Notes: a model not told the origin generated them from the sequence alone. A stretch of DNA of 64,000 nt from Halorubrum trapanicum (GCF_017873555.1 NZ_JAGGKE010000003.1:290316-354315), one strand, 5' to 3'; positions 45,674-55,434 are shown, counted from the first letter of the stretch. Numbers and translations are program-made.

Positions 45674-45936
45674 CACCGCAAAGCCCCAGCCGCGAGGCCG
45701 CCGTACGCTCGCTGCGCTCCTCGCTCAGTCGCTACCGCTCCTTCGCTGTGGTGCTTACGTCGCCTACGGCGGCCTCGCGGCTGCCCCTTTGAGTCCCACC
45801 CGACCGCGACCGCACGGCACCTCACGCCTCCCCAGCCTCGTCGGCCTCCCTCCGCTTCGCTCCAGTCGGCCGACTCCCTCACGCGTGCTCCTCGCGGCCG
45901 CCAAAGGCGGCCGCTCGCAGGCACGCGCCACCGCAG
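45674..45936 (-). repeat. Dispersed structured repeat, copy C
   Basis: A ~263-base copy between the convergent ferredoxin and tmcA genes, same orientation as copy B. H1 at 45894-45914 is GCGGCCGCC/GGCGGCCGC with an AAA loop. H2 at 45840-45874 has GTCGGCC/GGCCGAC with a longer, partly decayed loop. H3 at 45679-45791 has CAAAG/CTTTG, a CCC/CCC internal loop and a perfect 19-base-pair stem. The arms change together relative to copies A and B. TTTATAA-type sequences lie just outside both ends (45641 and 45943). Confidence 0.8.
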
Positions 45937-45967
45937 ATCTGTTTATAAATAGTCATCACCGTTCCGC

Positions 45968-48298
45968 TCAGTCGCTTATAAATCTCTCCCGTTCAGCGAG
46001 CGCGAACTCGGTCCCGTACCGCTCGACGATCGGGACGTAGGCGTCCCCGATCGCGCGCATACACGCGCTCGTGGAGACGAAATCGAGTTCGTCGGCGACC
46101 TCCTCCCACGGCCGGCCCTGAAGCACCTTCCGGACGAGCAGTCGTTCTTGTCGCTCCTCCAGTTCGCCCCCCTCGATCAGCGCCGCGAGCGCGAGGTCGC
46201 GGAACGCCCCGGGCGCGGTGTCGTACATCCCCGGGCCGACCGACGCGCCGACGACGGAGCGCCACTCGGTGTCGGTGAGGTCGACCGAGACCGGGCCGGA
46301 ACACGCCCGGAGCGCGCCGCGGACCACATCCGGGTCGACGTCGCGGTGCGCGTCCGAGAGCCCGTCGCGCTCGCGGTCTCGGAAGGCGACCGCGTGGCGG
46401 TCGAGCAGGTCGCCGCCGGCGTCGGTCTCGGGGCGCAGCATGATCGCGGAGTACTCGCCGGAGGCGTCGTTGCGGGTCGTCGAGAGGTGGACGATCCGGT
46501 AGCCCGCCCGCATCCAAAAGCGGAGCAGTCGCGGCGTCGTGCCGTAGCCGACGGAGAAGTAGTCGAGCCCCTCCTCGTCTCCGGGGCGGTCGCCGCCGAA
46601 CTCCGCGTGGACCTCGTCGAGCAGCCGCGAGCCGAACCCCGCGTCCCGGAGCGCGTGGTGGGTCGCGATCCGGACCGTCCGCAGGCCCCGCGGCGCGGCG
46701 GCCGCCTCGTCGCGCAGCTGGCTCGTGAGCACGTCCGGCACCATGTTGCCGCGGACGCGCTCCCCCTCGTACATCCCGCGTCGGGTCGCGGCGTCGAGTC
46801 CGCCTTCGCGCGCGAGGAGCGCGACCGCCACGACCCGCCCGTCGGCGACGAGCGCGCGCGCGACGAGGTTCGGCGCGTCGAGCAGCCGCGCGAGGTCGTT
46901 CGGCTCGGTCCGGTAGTGCGCGGCGACGAGCAGCCCGAACGCCTCCGCGAGCAGCGTCTCGTCCGCGAGCAGGTCGTCCGGGTCGAGCGCGCGGTAGGCA
47001 GCGTCGTCGACGGCCGCGTCCGCGACCGCCGCGTCGACCGCGGGCCGGGCGTCGAGCAGGAGCGCGCGCGACGCCCACGCCTCGACCGGGTCGTTCCGCG
47101 CGTACCGGATCGGCTCGTCGAGCCGCACGTCGCGGACCGCGAACTGCGAGTCGAGCAGCCGCTCGCGGAACCGGACCGAGAACCCGCGGCCCGCGCCCTC
47201 GTAGCCGTGGACCGTCGTACAGAACGCGACCGCCGGCGCGTCGAGGAACCCCTCGAGCAGCCGCACCGGGAGCGCCGCGGCCTCGTCGACGATCGCCGCG
47301 TCCGCCTCGGCGGCGGCCGCCGCGGCCGCCGCGGGCGACAGGAAGCGAACGCGACCGCCGGCCGGGGTCCGCAGGTCGCGGTCGTCGCCCCCGGCGTCGT
47401 CGTCGCGGTCGTCCCCCTTCCGGCCGACTCCCTCGCCGTCTCCCCCGGTCTCCGCCTCGGTCTCGATCAGCTCCCGCGCTCGCGTGAACACCTCTGCGGC
47501 GTTCCGGAACGCCGGCGCGGTGACGAGCACGTCGGCGCCGCCGAGCGCGAGCGCGCCCGCCGCCAGCCCGGCCGCGCTCGATTTCCCGCGCCCCCGGTCC
47601 GACTCGACGACGACGGCAGAGCCGGGCTCGGCGAGCGCCTCGAACGCGCGCAGCGCCCGTGCCTGATCGGCCGTGAGACACGCTCTGTACGCAGTTGCGG
47701 GGAACGTCGCGTCCGGCGGCGCGCTCGGAGGGTCCCGGTCGCCCGCCTCGTCGCGTTCCCCGGCCGCGCTCCCCGTGAGTCCGTCGCGTTCGATGACGTC
47801 GTCGTCCGCCTCGTCGTCGCCGAGCGCGACGACCGCGATCCCGGGATGCGTCCGGAGCGTCGAAACGAGGCGCTCGCGGAACCGCCCAGTCACGTCGTCG
47901 ACCCCGTACGGGGGGACCGCCAGCGAGTCGTCGAAGCGGTCGCGAATCGCCGGCCAGTCGTCGAGCGCGGGCGTCAGGAGGATCAGCAGCCCGCCGCCGT
48001 CGACCGCGCCGACCGCCCGGCCGAGGGCGTTCGGGACGAACCGCTCGTGGCAGTCGAGCACGACCGCATCGCGGGTGCGGCCCAGCAGTTCGTCGGCGTT
48101 CCGCGGGCGGTGCTCCTCGAACCGGAATCCCTCCCGCGTCGAGACGATAGAGACCGACCCGTCGGCGACCCCGAGCGATTCGACCGCGTCGTAGGCGGCG
48201 TCGACAGCGCGGTCGCGGTCGCCCGCGAGCACGAGGACGCGACGCTCGTTCGCCCGCTCGGCCTCGCCGCGCAGCCGCCGCGTGACCCCCGCGATCAT
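45968..48298 (-). CDS. tmcA: tRNA(Met) cytidine acetyltransferase TmcA
   Basis: A 776-aa TmcA/Nat10-family enzyme that makes N4-acetylcytidine in RNA, in archaea on tRNA and widely on rRNA and mRNA. Order of domains: N-terminal DUF1726, RecA-like helicase with Walker A VVESDRGRGKSSAAG (~230-244) and Walker B-like AAIVDEAAALP, GNAT acetyltransferase (GFGSRLLDEVH) and a C-terminal tRNA-binding region. The start at 48298 (MIAGVTRRLRGEAERANERR) is better than upstream in-frame codons. It has Asp/Gly-rich halophile inserts. Confidence 0.94.
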   Translation of the reverse strand: MIAGVTRRLRGEAERANERRVLVLAGDRDRAVDAAYDAVESLGVADGSVSIVSTREGFRFEEHRPRNADELLGRTRDAVVLDCHERFVPNALGRAVGAVDGGGLLILLTPALDDWPAIRDRFDDSLAVPPYGVDDVTGRFRERLVSTLRTHPGIAVVALGDDEADDDVIERDGLTGSAAGERDEAGDRDPPSAPPDATFPATAYRACLTADQARALRAFEALAEPGSAVVVESDRGRGKSSAAGLAAGALALGGADVLVTAPAFRNAAEVFTRARELIETEAETGGDGEGVGRKGDDRDDDAGGDDRDLRTPAGGRVRFLSPAAAAAAAAEADAAIVDEAAALPVRLLEGFLDAPAVAFCTTVHGYEGAGRGFSVRFRERLLDSQFAVRDVRLDEPIRYARNDPVEAWASRALLLDARPAVDAAVADAAVDDAAYRALDPDDLLADETLLAEAFGLLVAAHYRTEPNDLARLLDAPNLVARALVADGRVVAVALLAREGGLDAATRRGMYEGERVRGNMVPDVLTSQLRDEAAAAPRGLRTVRIATHHALRDAGFGSRLLDEVHAEFGGDRPGDEEGLDYFSVGYGTTPRLLRFWMRAGYRIVHLSTTRNDASGEYSAIMLRPETDAGGDLLDRHAVAFRDRERDGLSDAHRDVDPDVVRGALRACSGPVSVDLTDTEWRSVVGASVGPGMYDTAPGAFRDLALAALIEGGELEERQERLLVRKVLQGRPWEEVADELDFVSTSACMRAIGDAYVPIVERYGTEFALAERERFISD

Positions 48299-48395
48299 CT
48301 TCGCTCGTCGTTGCCGAGGCGCGGGGATGTGTCTTACTCTCCGCGACGCCCGCCAAGGCGGGAGGCTTACGGACGCTCGGCGCGTCGCTCCGGGC

Positions 48396-48842
48396 ATGAC
48401 CACGGTCACGCTCATCGGGACGCGGCTCGCGGACGTGGGCCGCGAGTTCGTCTACGAGGGGGAATCGGCCGACTGCGAGGGGTGTCCCTACCGCGGCCAG
48501 TGTCTCAACCTCTCGGAGGGCACCCGGTATCGGGTGACCGGCATCCGCGAGAACGCCCAGACGCTCGACTGCGCGGTCCACGACGCGGGCGTCCGCGCGG
48601 TCGAGGTCGAACCCGCCTCCGTTCCGGCGAACGTCCCCTCGAAGCGCGCGTACGCCGGAAGCAAGGCGTCGCTCGCGGGTCCCTGCCCGCACACCGAGTG
48701 CCCGAGTCACGGCTACTGCGTCCCCGACGGCGCCGACTTCGACGAGGAGCGCGTCATCGATCAGGTGCTCGGCGATCCGCCCCACGAGACGTGCGCGCTC
48801 GACCGCGACCTGACGCTCGTGGAGTTCCGCGCGGAGGAGTGA
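48396..48842 (+). CDS. UPF0179 family Cys-rich protein
   Basis: A 148-aa archaeal UPF0179 protein (TTVTLIGTRLADVGREFVYEG start). Cysteines come as CEGCPYRGQC, CAVHD, CPHTECPSHGYC and a final CAL, enough for an Fe-S cluster or zinc sites; inference. It is divergent from tmcA. GGCTTACGG lies ~30 bases upstream of the ATG. Confidence 0.92.
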   Translation: MTTVTLIGTRLADVGREFVYEGESADCEGCPYRGQCLNLSEGTRYRVTGIRENAQTLDCAVHDAGVRAVEVEPASVPANVPSKRAYAGSKASLAGPCPHTECPSHGYCVPDGADFDEERVIDQVLGDPPHETCALDRDLTLVEFRAEE

Positions 48843-48869
48843 GTCCGGCCGCCGCGCCGCCCGTTCCGT

Positions 48870-49595
48870 CTACAGCGACGTGACCGCGTTCAGCGTGATC
48901 CGGATCGCGCGCTCGACGTTGTCCTTCGCCTTCTCCGGCAGCTCGTCGTCGGAGTCCGCGCCCTTCTGTGACCCCGCGACGAGGTTACCGTCGACGGTGC
49001 AGATGGCGCCCGCGGCCAGCCCCTTGCGGCGCGCGAGCGAGAAGACGGTCGCGGCCTCCATCTCGACCGCGAGCAGGTTCGCGTCGTTCCAGTCTGCGAC
49101 GTACTCCTCGTCCTCGTTGTAGAACGCGTCGTCGGAGACGATCGGCCCGACGTGGATCTCCTCGTCGTTGTCCTCGGCCGCCTCGACCAGCCCGGTAAGA
49201 ACGTCGTAGTCCGGGACCGCGGGGTAGTTCGCGGACTCGTAGCGCTTGCTCGTCCCCTCCTCTTTGGCCGCGCCCGTCGCGACGACCATGTCGCCAACCT
49301 CCATGTCGGGCTGGAGCGCCCCGCAGGTGCCACAGCGGACGAACGTCTCGACGCCGACCCGCGAGAGCTCCTCGACCGCGATGGCGGCCGACGGGCAGCC
49401 GATTCCGGTCGAGCAGATCGTGAGGTCGACGCCCTCGTAGCTCGCGTTGACGACCTTGTACTCGCGGTTCTGCGCGACGACCTCGCTGTCGTCACAGAGG
49501 TCCGCGATCCGGTCGACGCGCCCCGGGTCGCCGGGGATGACCGCGATGTCGTGTACGTCGCCCTCCTCGACCAGCAGGTGCGGCTGTTTCGCCAT
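48870..49595 (-). CDS. udp: Uridine/nucleoside phosphorylase
   Basis: A 241-aa PNP/UDP-family phosphorylase, cleaving nucleosides with phosphate in salvage. Signatures: VIPGDPGRVDRIA (phosphate), TGIGCPSAAIAVEEL, RCGTCGAL and AVEMEAATVFSLA (ribose/base). Its length matches trimeric/hexameric uridine phosphorylases; exact base preference is not certain. Single gene converging with UPF0179. Confidence 0.92.
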   Translation of the reverse strand: MAKQPHLLVEEGDVHDIAVIPGDPGRVDRIADLCDDSEVVAQNREYKVVNASYEGVDLTICSTGIGCPSAAIAVEELSRVGVETFVRCGTCGALQPDMEVGDMVVATGAAKEEGTSKRYESANYPAVPDYDVLTGLVEAAEDNDEEIHVGPIVSDDAFYNEDEEYVADWNDANLLAVEMEAATVFSLARRKGLAAGAICTVDGNLVAGSQKGADSDDELPEKAKDNVERAIRITLNAVTSL

Positions 49596-49782
49596 ACGCG
49601 CGGCAACAGCCGCCGCGCGCAAAAGCGGACCGGTCGGCGGGCGGGGGTGACGCCGCGATCGACATTTGATATCGCGGTATGTGATTTACGTCGGGATCCA
49701 GACGGCGTCGATCCGCCCTCGACGAGGCCGACGGCTTCGGCCGTATCGGCCGATTTATCGCCCGAAGGCTCGAGATCCGCGT

Positions 49783-49971
49783 ATGACCGACGCCTCCGCG
49801 GACCTCGCCTCGACGCTCGGTGCCCTCACGGTGGCCTTCCTCCTCGTCGCCCTCGTCGCGGGGACGCTGCTCGATTTTAACTGGACGCAGGCGGTGCTTC
49901 TCGGCGGTTTCGCTGCCGTCGTGGCCGTGGCATCCGCGTGGCTGACGGACCGGCGAGCGGACGACGACTGA
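49783..49971 (+). CDS. Small two-helix membrane protein
   Basis: A 62-aa protein with two helices (about residues 11-30 and 35-52) and an acidic C-terminus. A clean TATA element (GATTTATCG, 49752-49760) is ~25 bases above the ATG. It has no known family that I recognise. Confidence 0.7.
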   Translation: MTDASADLASTLGALTVAFLLVALVAGTLLDFNWTQAVLLGGFAAVVAVASAWLTDRRADDD

Positions 49972-50040
49972 ACCGGTCGTTTCCCGAAATTCTCGACCGT
50001 ACGGGCGCGATTATTGCGACTGAGAGGCCGGACGGAGGCT

Positions 50041-50049
50041 TTTATACCC
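50041..50049 (+). promoter_or_regulatory. TATA box of the 50071 surface-protein gene
   Basis: TTTATACCC, ~27 bases before the start codon; it fixes the leaderless start at 50071. Confidence 0.6.
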
Positions 50050-50070
50050 ATTCGGCGCCGACATCGTCCA

Positions 50071-52182
50071 ATGCGATTCAGTCGCGACCGTCGGGGCCAG
50101 TCGGTCGTGGTCGGGACGGTGATCCTGTTCGGCTTCCTGATCGTCGCGCTCGGGGTCTATCAGGTTCAGGTCGTCCCGACGGAGAACGCGGACGTCGAGT
50201 TCGAACACAGCCAGAGCGTCGAGGACGACTTCGGCGACCTCCGGAACGACGTCCTCCGAGCGGGGTCGACCGGGTCGACGGGTTCGACGCAGATCCGACT
50301 CGGCACGCGGTATCCGGCCCGGACGTTCTTCGTGAACCCGCCGCCCGTGTCGGGGTCGATCGAGACCGAGGAGACGGGCGCGATACGGGTCCGAAACGCC
50401 ACCGTCGGCGCCGGCTCACATCCGAACGTCGCCGCGTTCTGGAACACGAGCCCGGCGTTTTCGACGCGGTCGCTCCGCTACGAGGCGGGCTACAACGAGT
50501 TCGACGGCGCCCCGCGGCTCACCTACGAGCACTCCCTCGTCGCCGCCGAGTTCGACGATTCTGTCCTGCTCAGGTCGGGACAGACGGTCGTCTCGGACGA
50601 CCGGATCTCGCTGACGGCGCTGAGGGGATCGGTGTCCGAAACCGGGATCACGCCGCGCAGCGTCGACGCGCGGGCCGTGTCCGCGAGCGATACCACCGTT
50701 CCGCTGGAGCCGACGGGCGGCAACGTCACGCTTGAACTGCCGACGGCGGTCGAGAACGCCTCCCTGCTCGCGGACCGCTGGACCGATGCGCTTCCGGCCA
50801 GCGCGACGGCGACGCCGAACGCGACCGGGGAGGCGATCCGGGTGACGCTGGCGAACGGCTCGGACCCGTACCGACTGGCGCTCTCCGAGGTGTCGCTCGA
50901 CGCGTCGGGAGACACCGAACCGGCCTACGTCGTGCCTGTCGGGTCCGAGACTGCCGCCGTCGGAGAGAGGGTCGGCGTCGAGGTCCGCGACCGCTACAAC
51001 AACCCGGTGCCCGACGCGGACGTGTCGATCGCGGGAGACGGTCGAGTAAACACGACGAACGGCGACGGACGCGTGTTCTTCGAGGCGAACAGGACGTCGC
51101 TCACGGCGACGATCAACGGAACCGCGGGACCCGTCTACGAATCGGTGACGTTCGATGTCACCGACGGCGGTGGCGGTGGATCCGCTCGAACCTTCGATGT
51201 CGAGTGGGAGGAAGACTCACCAATCCGCGTCGAAGAGCAGGGGAACAGCCCGACACTGTCAATCAGTGTTTCTGATACAGACTCCGGTAATCCGATCGAA
51301 AACGCGGACGTCGACGTGTCGTTCGGGCCGAAATCGGCCAACCCTGGCGTCCCGGACGTGGGTGATGCCTCTCCAACCGATTCAGACGGGCTGACGACGG
51401 TAACGTTCGATCCGAGCGCTGCGAACGCCGGAGATGAGTTTTATTTATACGCCGCAGCCGGAGATGACGTCGATCGGATTCCTGTCGTGATCGTCCCGCC
51501 CAGTTCGATCGGTGGGACGGTAACTGATGCCGAAACCGGAAGCCCGCTTGACGGTGCGGCGATCACGGTCTACGAAGGCGATAGCACCGATCCGGCCGAC
51601 GAAGTCAGATCCACGACGACTACCGCTGATGGCTCGTACTCGATTAACGTTGAACCCGGGCAGTATACCGTGGAAGCGAGCGAGGACGGCTACTCTGCTG
51701 AGACAACGCTAACCGATGTCGCTCCCGAGGAAAGCGTCGAAAACGTTGACTTCGCGCTCAGCCCAGTGGCGTCCCCGGAGCTGTACCCCGACGCAGTCTC
51801 CGTGACGGCAGGTACGATCGATAACTTCGGAAACCTACAGAACGAGAACGCTCAGGTTACAACACTAAGCCAGCCCGGCACGGGACAGTCTCCCCCCTTC
51901 GATATTACCACGACTACTGAAAATGTTCCCAGCGGAACGTATTCACTGGAACTCGGCGTCGTCGGCGTCAACCAACAGGGGAACTCCGGCGGGATCGATG
52001 TCACGGTGACCGACGAGTCCGGAACCGTCCTCGGAAGCACTACTCTCACTGCGGCTGACGAGGGAACGACGGTGACTGTCCCGCTGGACACGACGACCTC
52101 CGTACAAGATATCTCGGTTCAGTACGCTGCGAATCGACGCGACGATACGCTTGACCTCGATTTCCAGCGGTTAGTAGAGTAA
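50071..52182 (+). CDS. Pilin-signal surface protein with Ig-like and carboxypeptidase-regulatory-like domains
   Basis: A 703-aa cell-surface protein. Its N-terminus SRDRRGQSVVVGTVILFGFL is a class III (prepilin) signal, probably cut by PibD before Gln. Residues ~35-275 form a conserved haloarchaeal ectodomain. Then come an Ig-like repeat (VEVRDRYNNPVPDADVSIAG, ~300-360), a GGGGG linker, another Ig-like region (~370-470) and a CarboxypepD_reg-like domain (GGTVTDAETGSPLDGAAITV). It has no C-terminal anchor. DNA after about 51170 is clearly lower in GC than before, suggesting a swapped-in C-terminal half. Confidence 0.82.
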   Translation: MRFSRDRRGQSVVVGTVILFGFLIVALGVYQVQVVPTENADVEFEHSQSVEDDFGDLRNDVLRAGSTGSTGSTQIRLGTRYPARTFFVNPPPVSGSIETEETGAIRVRNATVGAGSHPNVAAFWNTSPAFSTRSLRYEAGYNEFDGAPRLTYEHSLVAAEFDDSVLLRSGQTVVSDDRISLTALRGSVSETGITPRSVDARAVSASDTTVPLEPTGGNVTLELPTAVENASLLADRWTDALPASATATPNATGEAIRVTLANGSDPYRLALSEVSLDASGDTEPAYVVPVGSETAAVGERVGVEVRDRYNNPVPDADVSIAGDGRVNTTNGDGRVFFEANRTSLTATINGTAGPVYESVTFDVTDGGGGGSARTFDVEWEEDSPIRVEEQGNSPTLSISVSDTDSGNPIENADVDVSFGPKSANPGVPDVGDASPTDSDGLTTVTFDPSAANAGDEFYLYAAAGDDVDRIPVVIVPPSSIGGTVTDAETGSPLDGAAITVYEGDSTDPADEVRSTTTTADGSYSINVEPGQYTVEASEDGYSAETTLTDVAPEESVENVDFALSPVASPELYPDAVSVTAGTIDNFGNLQNENAQVTTLSQPGTGQSPPFDITTTTENVPSGTYSLELGVVGVNQQGNSGGIDVTVTDESGTVLGSTTLTAADEGTTVTVPLDTTTSVQDISVQYAANRRDDTLDLDFQRLVE

Positions 52183-52320
52183 GCGCTGAAACTCTCTCAC
52201 AACCTCGAAGCCCGTTTTGAACTGTTGGCGGTCGTCAACGGTTTCCTGATTATCGTATCTAATACTCAACTCAACACACTGATATGTGCCTGTCGAGGCC
52301 GTTATGACAGTACCGTTCAA

Positions 52321-53880
52321 ATGGTCCCCTCCTACAACGATCGCGCCCAGTCGGAGACGGTCGGGGTCATACTGTTACTCGGCGTCTTCGTCGTGAGCGC
52401 GAGCGCCATCGGGGTCGCCTACATCGGGGACGTGGCCTCCGGCGGCGACGAGGTCGTCGTCTCCGCGGACCTGAGCGCGGACGGGACCGACCTCCGGGTC
52501 AGCCACCTCGGCGGCGACGCCCTCCCGAACGACGAGCTCGCGGTCGTCGTCAGGGCGAACGGAAACGCGACTCGGTATCCGTTCGCGCCGCCATCGGGAG
52601 AGTTCGCTCCCGGGGACCGCCGCACCGTTTCGGACGCGCTCGTCGCGGACGCGTCCAACGAGGTCCGACTCTACCACGAGCCCTCGGGGAAGGAGATCGA
52701 GCGGGCGTCGCTGACTCCGGAACCCGATCCGACCGCCGAAACGGGGTCGATCGAGGGGACAGTCGTCGGTCCCGACACGGCGTCAATGCGGGTCGCTTCC
52801 GGCGCCTCGCTGGGAATCCGGCGGTCCGTCGTTCCCCTGTCGGGCGCGACCGTCGCCGTCGACGGCGCCGGCCGCGTCGCCGAGGTAACGACCGGACCCG
52901 GCGGCGCGTACCGGGTCGACGATCTCGATCCGGGAGAGTACGAGGTGTCCGCGAGTGCGCCGGGACTCGCCGTCTCGGCGGCCACGGCGACCGTCGAGCC
53001 GAACGCGACGACGACCGTCGACCTGCGGCTCGACCCGCTCCGCCCCGCGGAGTTCGACGTCGAAATCGGGGCCGTCGACGCGACGGTCGACGCGGGCGAC
53101 CCGCTCACCGTCGACGCGACCGTCGAGAACGTCGGCGATGAGAACGGGACGCGGACGGTCGCGCTCAGCGTCGGCGACGAGGAGGTCGACTCGGACGAGG
53201 TCACGCTCCGCCCGGGAGAGCGCCGGACGGTCTCGCTGCGCTGGCAGACGCTTCCGACCGACGTCGGCGAGCAGACGCTGACCGTCGACACCGGGGACGA
53301 CGACGCGACGACGACCGTCGAAGTCCTCGACGCCCCGACCGACGCGGTCGCGTACGTCGACAGCGACGGCGACGGCGTCCGGGACGAGACGTACACCGCG
53401 GTCGAACTCGCTTTCCTCGGTCCCGTCGACGGCCATCTCGTCGTGTTCGACGACGTCGACGTCGCGGTTCCGGTCGAGACCACGGCCGACCGCGTCACGG
53501 TCCGGGACGGGGTCGCGATCGACGCCGACGCGGTCGCGATCGAGGCCAGCGGGGATCTGCGGGTCGGTGACGGCTCCACCGTTGATACGTCGTCGTGGGG
53601 CGTCTTTGGGTCTACCGCCGGCGACGTGGTCCTCCGAGCCGGCGGGACCCTCGACGCTCGCGGCGCGACGGTGACGACCGCCGCGGAGTCCCTGAGCAGG
53701 TTCGCTTGGACCAGCGCGGGCGACATCGAACTGACGGCCGGCGGCGACGCCGACCTCCGCGACGGGACGTTCGACGCGACCGCCGAAGGCTGGTTCGGCC
53801 GCGGAGACGGCCGGATATCGGTCACGGCCGGCGAAGCCGTCCGGACCGACGGGGCGTCGTTCGCCCCCGAGCGGGAGTGA
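52321..53880 (+). CDS. Type IV pilin N-terminal surface protein with CARDB-like domain
   Basis: A 519-aa secreted protein. NDRAQSETVGVILLLGVFVV is a typical haloarchaeal Pilin_N signal and hydrophobic helix. Residues ~35-125 are a pilin-like domain. Then there is a carboxypeptidase-regulatory-like repeat (EGTVVGPDT ... GGAYRVDDLDPGEYEVSASA), a CARDB-like domain (VDATVENVGDENGTRTVALSVGDEEV, ~255-345) and a C-terminal beta-helix-like region with repeating DGV/AGG turns (~370-519). It follows the other pilin-signal gene with a 138-base gap and its own promoter (GTTATGAC), so they may act together in adhesion. Confidence 0.85.
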   Translation: MVPSYNDRAQSETVGVILLLGVFVVSASAIGVAYIGDVASGGDEVVVSADLSADGTDLRVSHLGGDALPNDELAVVVRANGNATRYPFAPPSGEFAPGDRRTVSDALVADASNEVRLYHEPSGKEIERASLTPEPDPTAETGSIEGTVVGPDTASMRVASGASLGIRRSVVPLSGATVAVDGAGRVAEVTTGPGGAYRVDDLDPGEYEVSASAPGLAVSAATATVEPNATTTVDLRLDPLRPAEFDVEIGAVDATVDAGDPLTVDATVENVGDENGTRTVALSVGDEEVDSDEVTLRPGERRTVSLRWQTLPTDVGEQTLTVDTGDDDATTTVEVLDAPTDAVAYVDSDGDGVRDETYTAVELAFLGPVDGHLVVFDDVDVAVPVETTADRVTVRDGVAIDADAVAIEASGDLRVGDGSTVDTSSWGVFGSTAGDVVLRAGGTLDARGATVTTAAESLSRFAWTSAGDIELTAGGDADLRDGTFDATAEGWFGRGDGRISVTAGEAVRTDGASFAPERE

Positions 53881-53958
53881 GTCGCCGCCGCGGACTCTTC
53901 CACGATCGACGTACCCGCCATCGACAAAGCCATATGCCGTCCTCGTGAACGACCGTGT

Positions 53959-55302
53959 ATGACCGCAGTCGGGATCGACGGCATCGAGATCTGGACCGGC
54001 AAGCTCAAGCTCGACCTCCCGGGCACGTTCGCGCCGGAGAAGGGCGACGACCCGGAGAAGTACACGAAGGGGCTCGGACTCAACAACTCCTCGTTCCCGG
54101 ACGTGTACGAGGACATCGTCACGATGGGCGCGAACGCCGCGAAGCGACTGATGGACCGCAAGGGGCTGGAGCCGGCGGACGTCGGTCGGATCGACGTCGC
54201 CACGGAGTCCGCGTTCGACCACTCGAAGCCGGTGTCGACGTACATCGCCGGCTGCCTCGAACAGGTGTACGACGGCGACTTCACCCACGCGAACAAGGGC
54301 GAGCGTAAGTTCGCCTGCCTCGCCGGCACGCAGGCGATAGACGACGCGTACAACTGGATCCGGGCCGGCCGGAACCGCGACCGTCCCGCGATCGTCATCA
54401 CCACGGACACGGCGCTGTACGCCCGTGGCGACCCCGGCGAGGCGACGCAGGGCGCCGGCGCCGTCGCGATGCTGATCGACGAAGAGCCCTCCGTCGTCGA
54501 GCTGTCGACCGATCAGGGGTACGGGTCGAAAGACGAGACGGACTTCCTCAAGCCGAACCAGCAGTTCCCCAGCGTCGACGGGAAGCGGTCGGTTCAGGTG
54601 TACCTCTCCCGGATGCGCGAGGCCCTGGAGGACTACGAGTCCGTCACGGACGACATCGAACTGGAGGACTTCACCTACGCCCCCTTCCACACGCCGTTCC
54701 CCGGAATGGTCCGGAAGGCGGCGCTGTTGGCGTACCGCCACGTCATCCGCGACACCGCCCACGAGGACGCGCTCGCCGACGAGATCGGTCGTCAACCCCG
54801 GGAGAGCGAGTACGACGACCGCGACGCCTACGAGGAGGCGATCCGCGGGTACATGGACGACCTGAAGACCACCGAGCAGTACCAGACGTGGTACGAGACC
54901 GCCGTCGAGCCGACGCTCGAACTCTCGCGCGAGGTCGGTAACTGGTACACCAGCTCCGTCCACATCGCCCGCGTGAGCGCCCTGCGAGACGCGCTGACCC
55001 GCGACAGCGAGTTCGTCGGAGACACGCTGCTCGTCGCCTCCTACGGCTCCGGCGCGCAGGCCGAGATCCACGCCGAGACGATCCGCGAGGGGTGGCGCGC
55101 GGAGATCGAGGGCCTGGACATCGACGACCAGCTCGACGCCCGCTACGACCTCACGTGGGACGAGTACGAGGACGTCCACGACGTCCACGAGTACGACATG
55201 GACGTCGAGCGCGAGATCGAGGAGTTCACCCAGCCCGACGGGGAGTTCGTCTTCACCGGCTGGGGTCGGATGAACGAGCGGAAGTACGAGTACGTCGAGT
55301 AG
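53959..55302 (+). CDS. hmgB: Hydroxymethylglutaryl-CoA synthase
   Basis: A 447-aa HMG-CoA synthase of the mevalonate pathway that feeds archaeal lipid synthesis. Catalytic residues: Glu83 in ATESAFDHSKP, Cys120 in KFACLAGTQA and the His in APFHTPFPGMVRKA. It is close in length to eukaryotic-like and other haloarchaeal enzymes. Single gene. Confidence 0.95.
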   Translation: MTAVGIDGIEIWTGKLKLDLPGTFAPEKGDDPEKYTKGLGLNNSSFPDVYEDIVTMGANAAKRLMDRKGLEPADVGRIDVATESAFDHSKPVSTYIAGCLEQVYDGDFTHANKGERKFACLAGTQAIDDAYNWIRAGRNRDRPAIVITTDTALYARGDPGEATQGAGAVAMLIDEEPSVVELSTDQGYGSKDETDFLKPNQQFPSVDGKRSVQVYLSRMREALEDYESVTDDIELEDFTYAPFHTPFPGMVRKAALLAYRHVIRDTAHEDALADEIGRQPRESEYDDRDAYEEAIRGYMDDLKTTEQYQTWYETAVEPTLELSREVGNWYTSSVHIARVSALRDALTRDSEFVGDTLLVASYGSGAQAEIHAETIREGWRAEIEGLDIDDQLDARYDLTWDEYEDVHDVHEYDMDVEREIEEFTQPDGEFVFTGWGRMNERKYEYVE

Positions 55303-55434
55303 CTGCTCGGCGAGTCGGCGGCGAGATCGCGCCCTCGTGGTTCCGTTCTTGGGTCCGCTCTCCCGTGAAAACAGGTCACACGACGCTTCTCGAATACGAT
55401 GGGTTTAAACGACGTTAGGCTGAAATTCACCTCA

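Noticed and set aside
46148..48883. Long plus-strand open frame opposite tmcA
   Set aside because: Antisense shadow of TmcA, with low-complexity Arg/Val/Asp content and no domain.
52783..55188. Long minus-strand open frame opposite the second surface protein and hmgB
   Set aside because: It spans two well-supported genes on the other strand and has no domain of its own.
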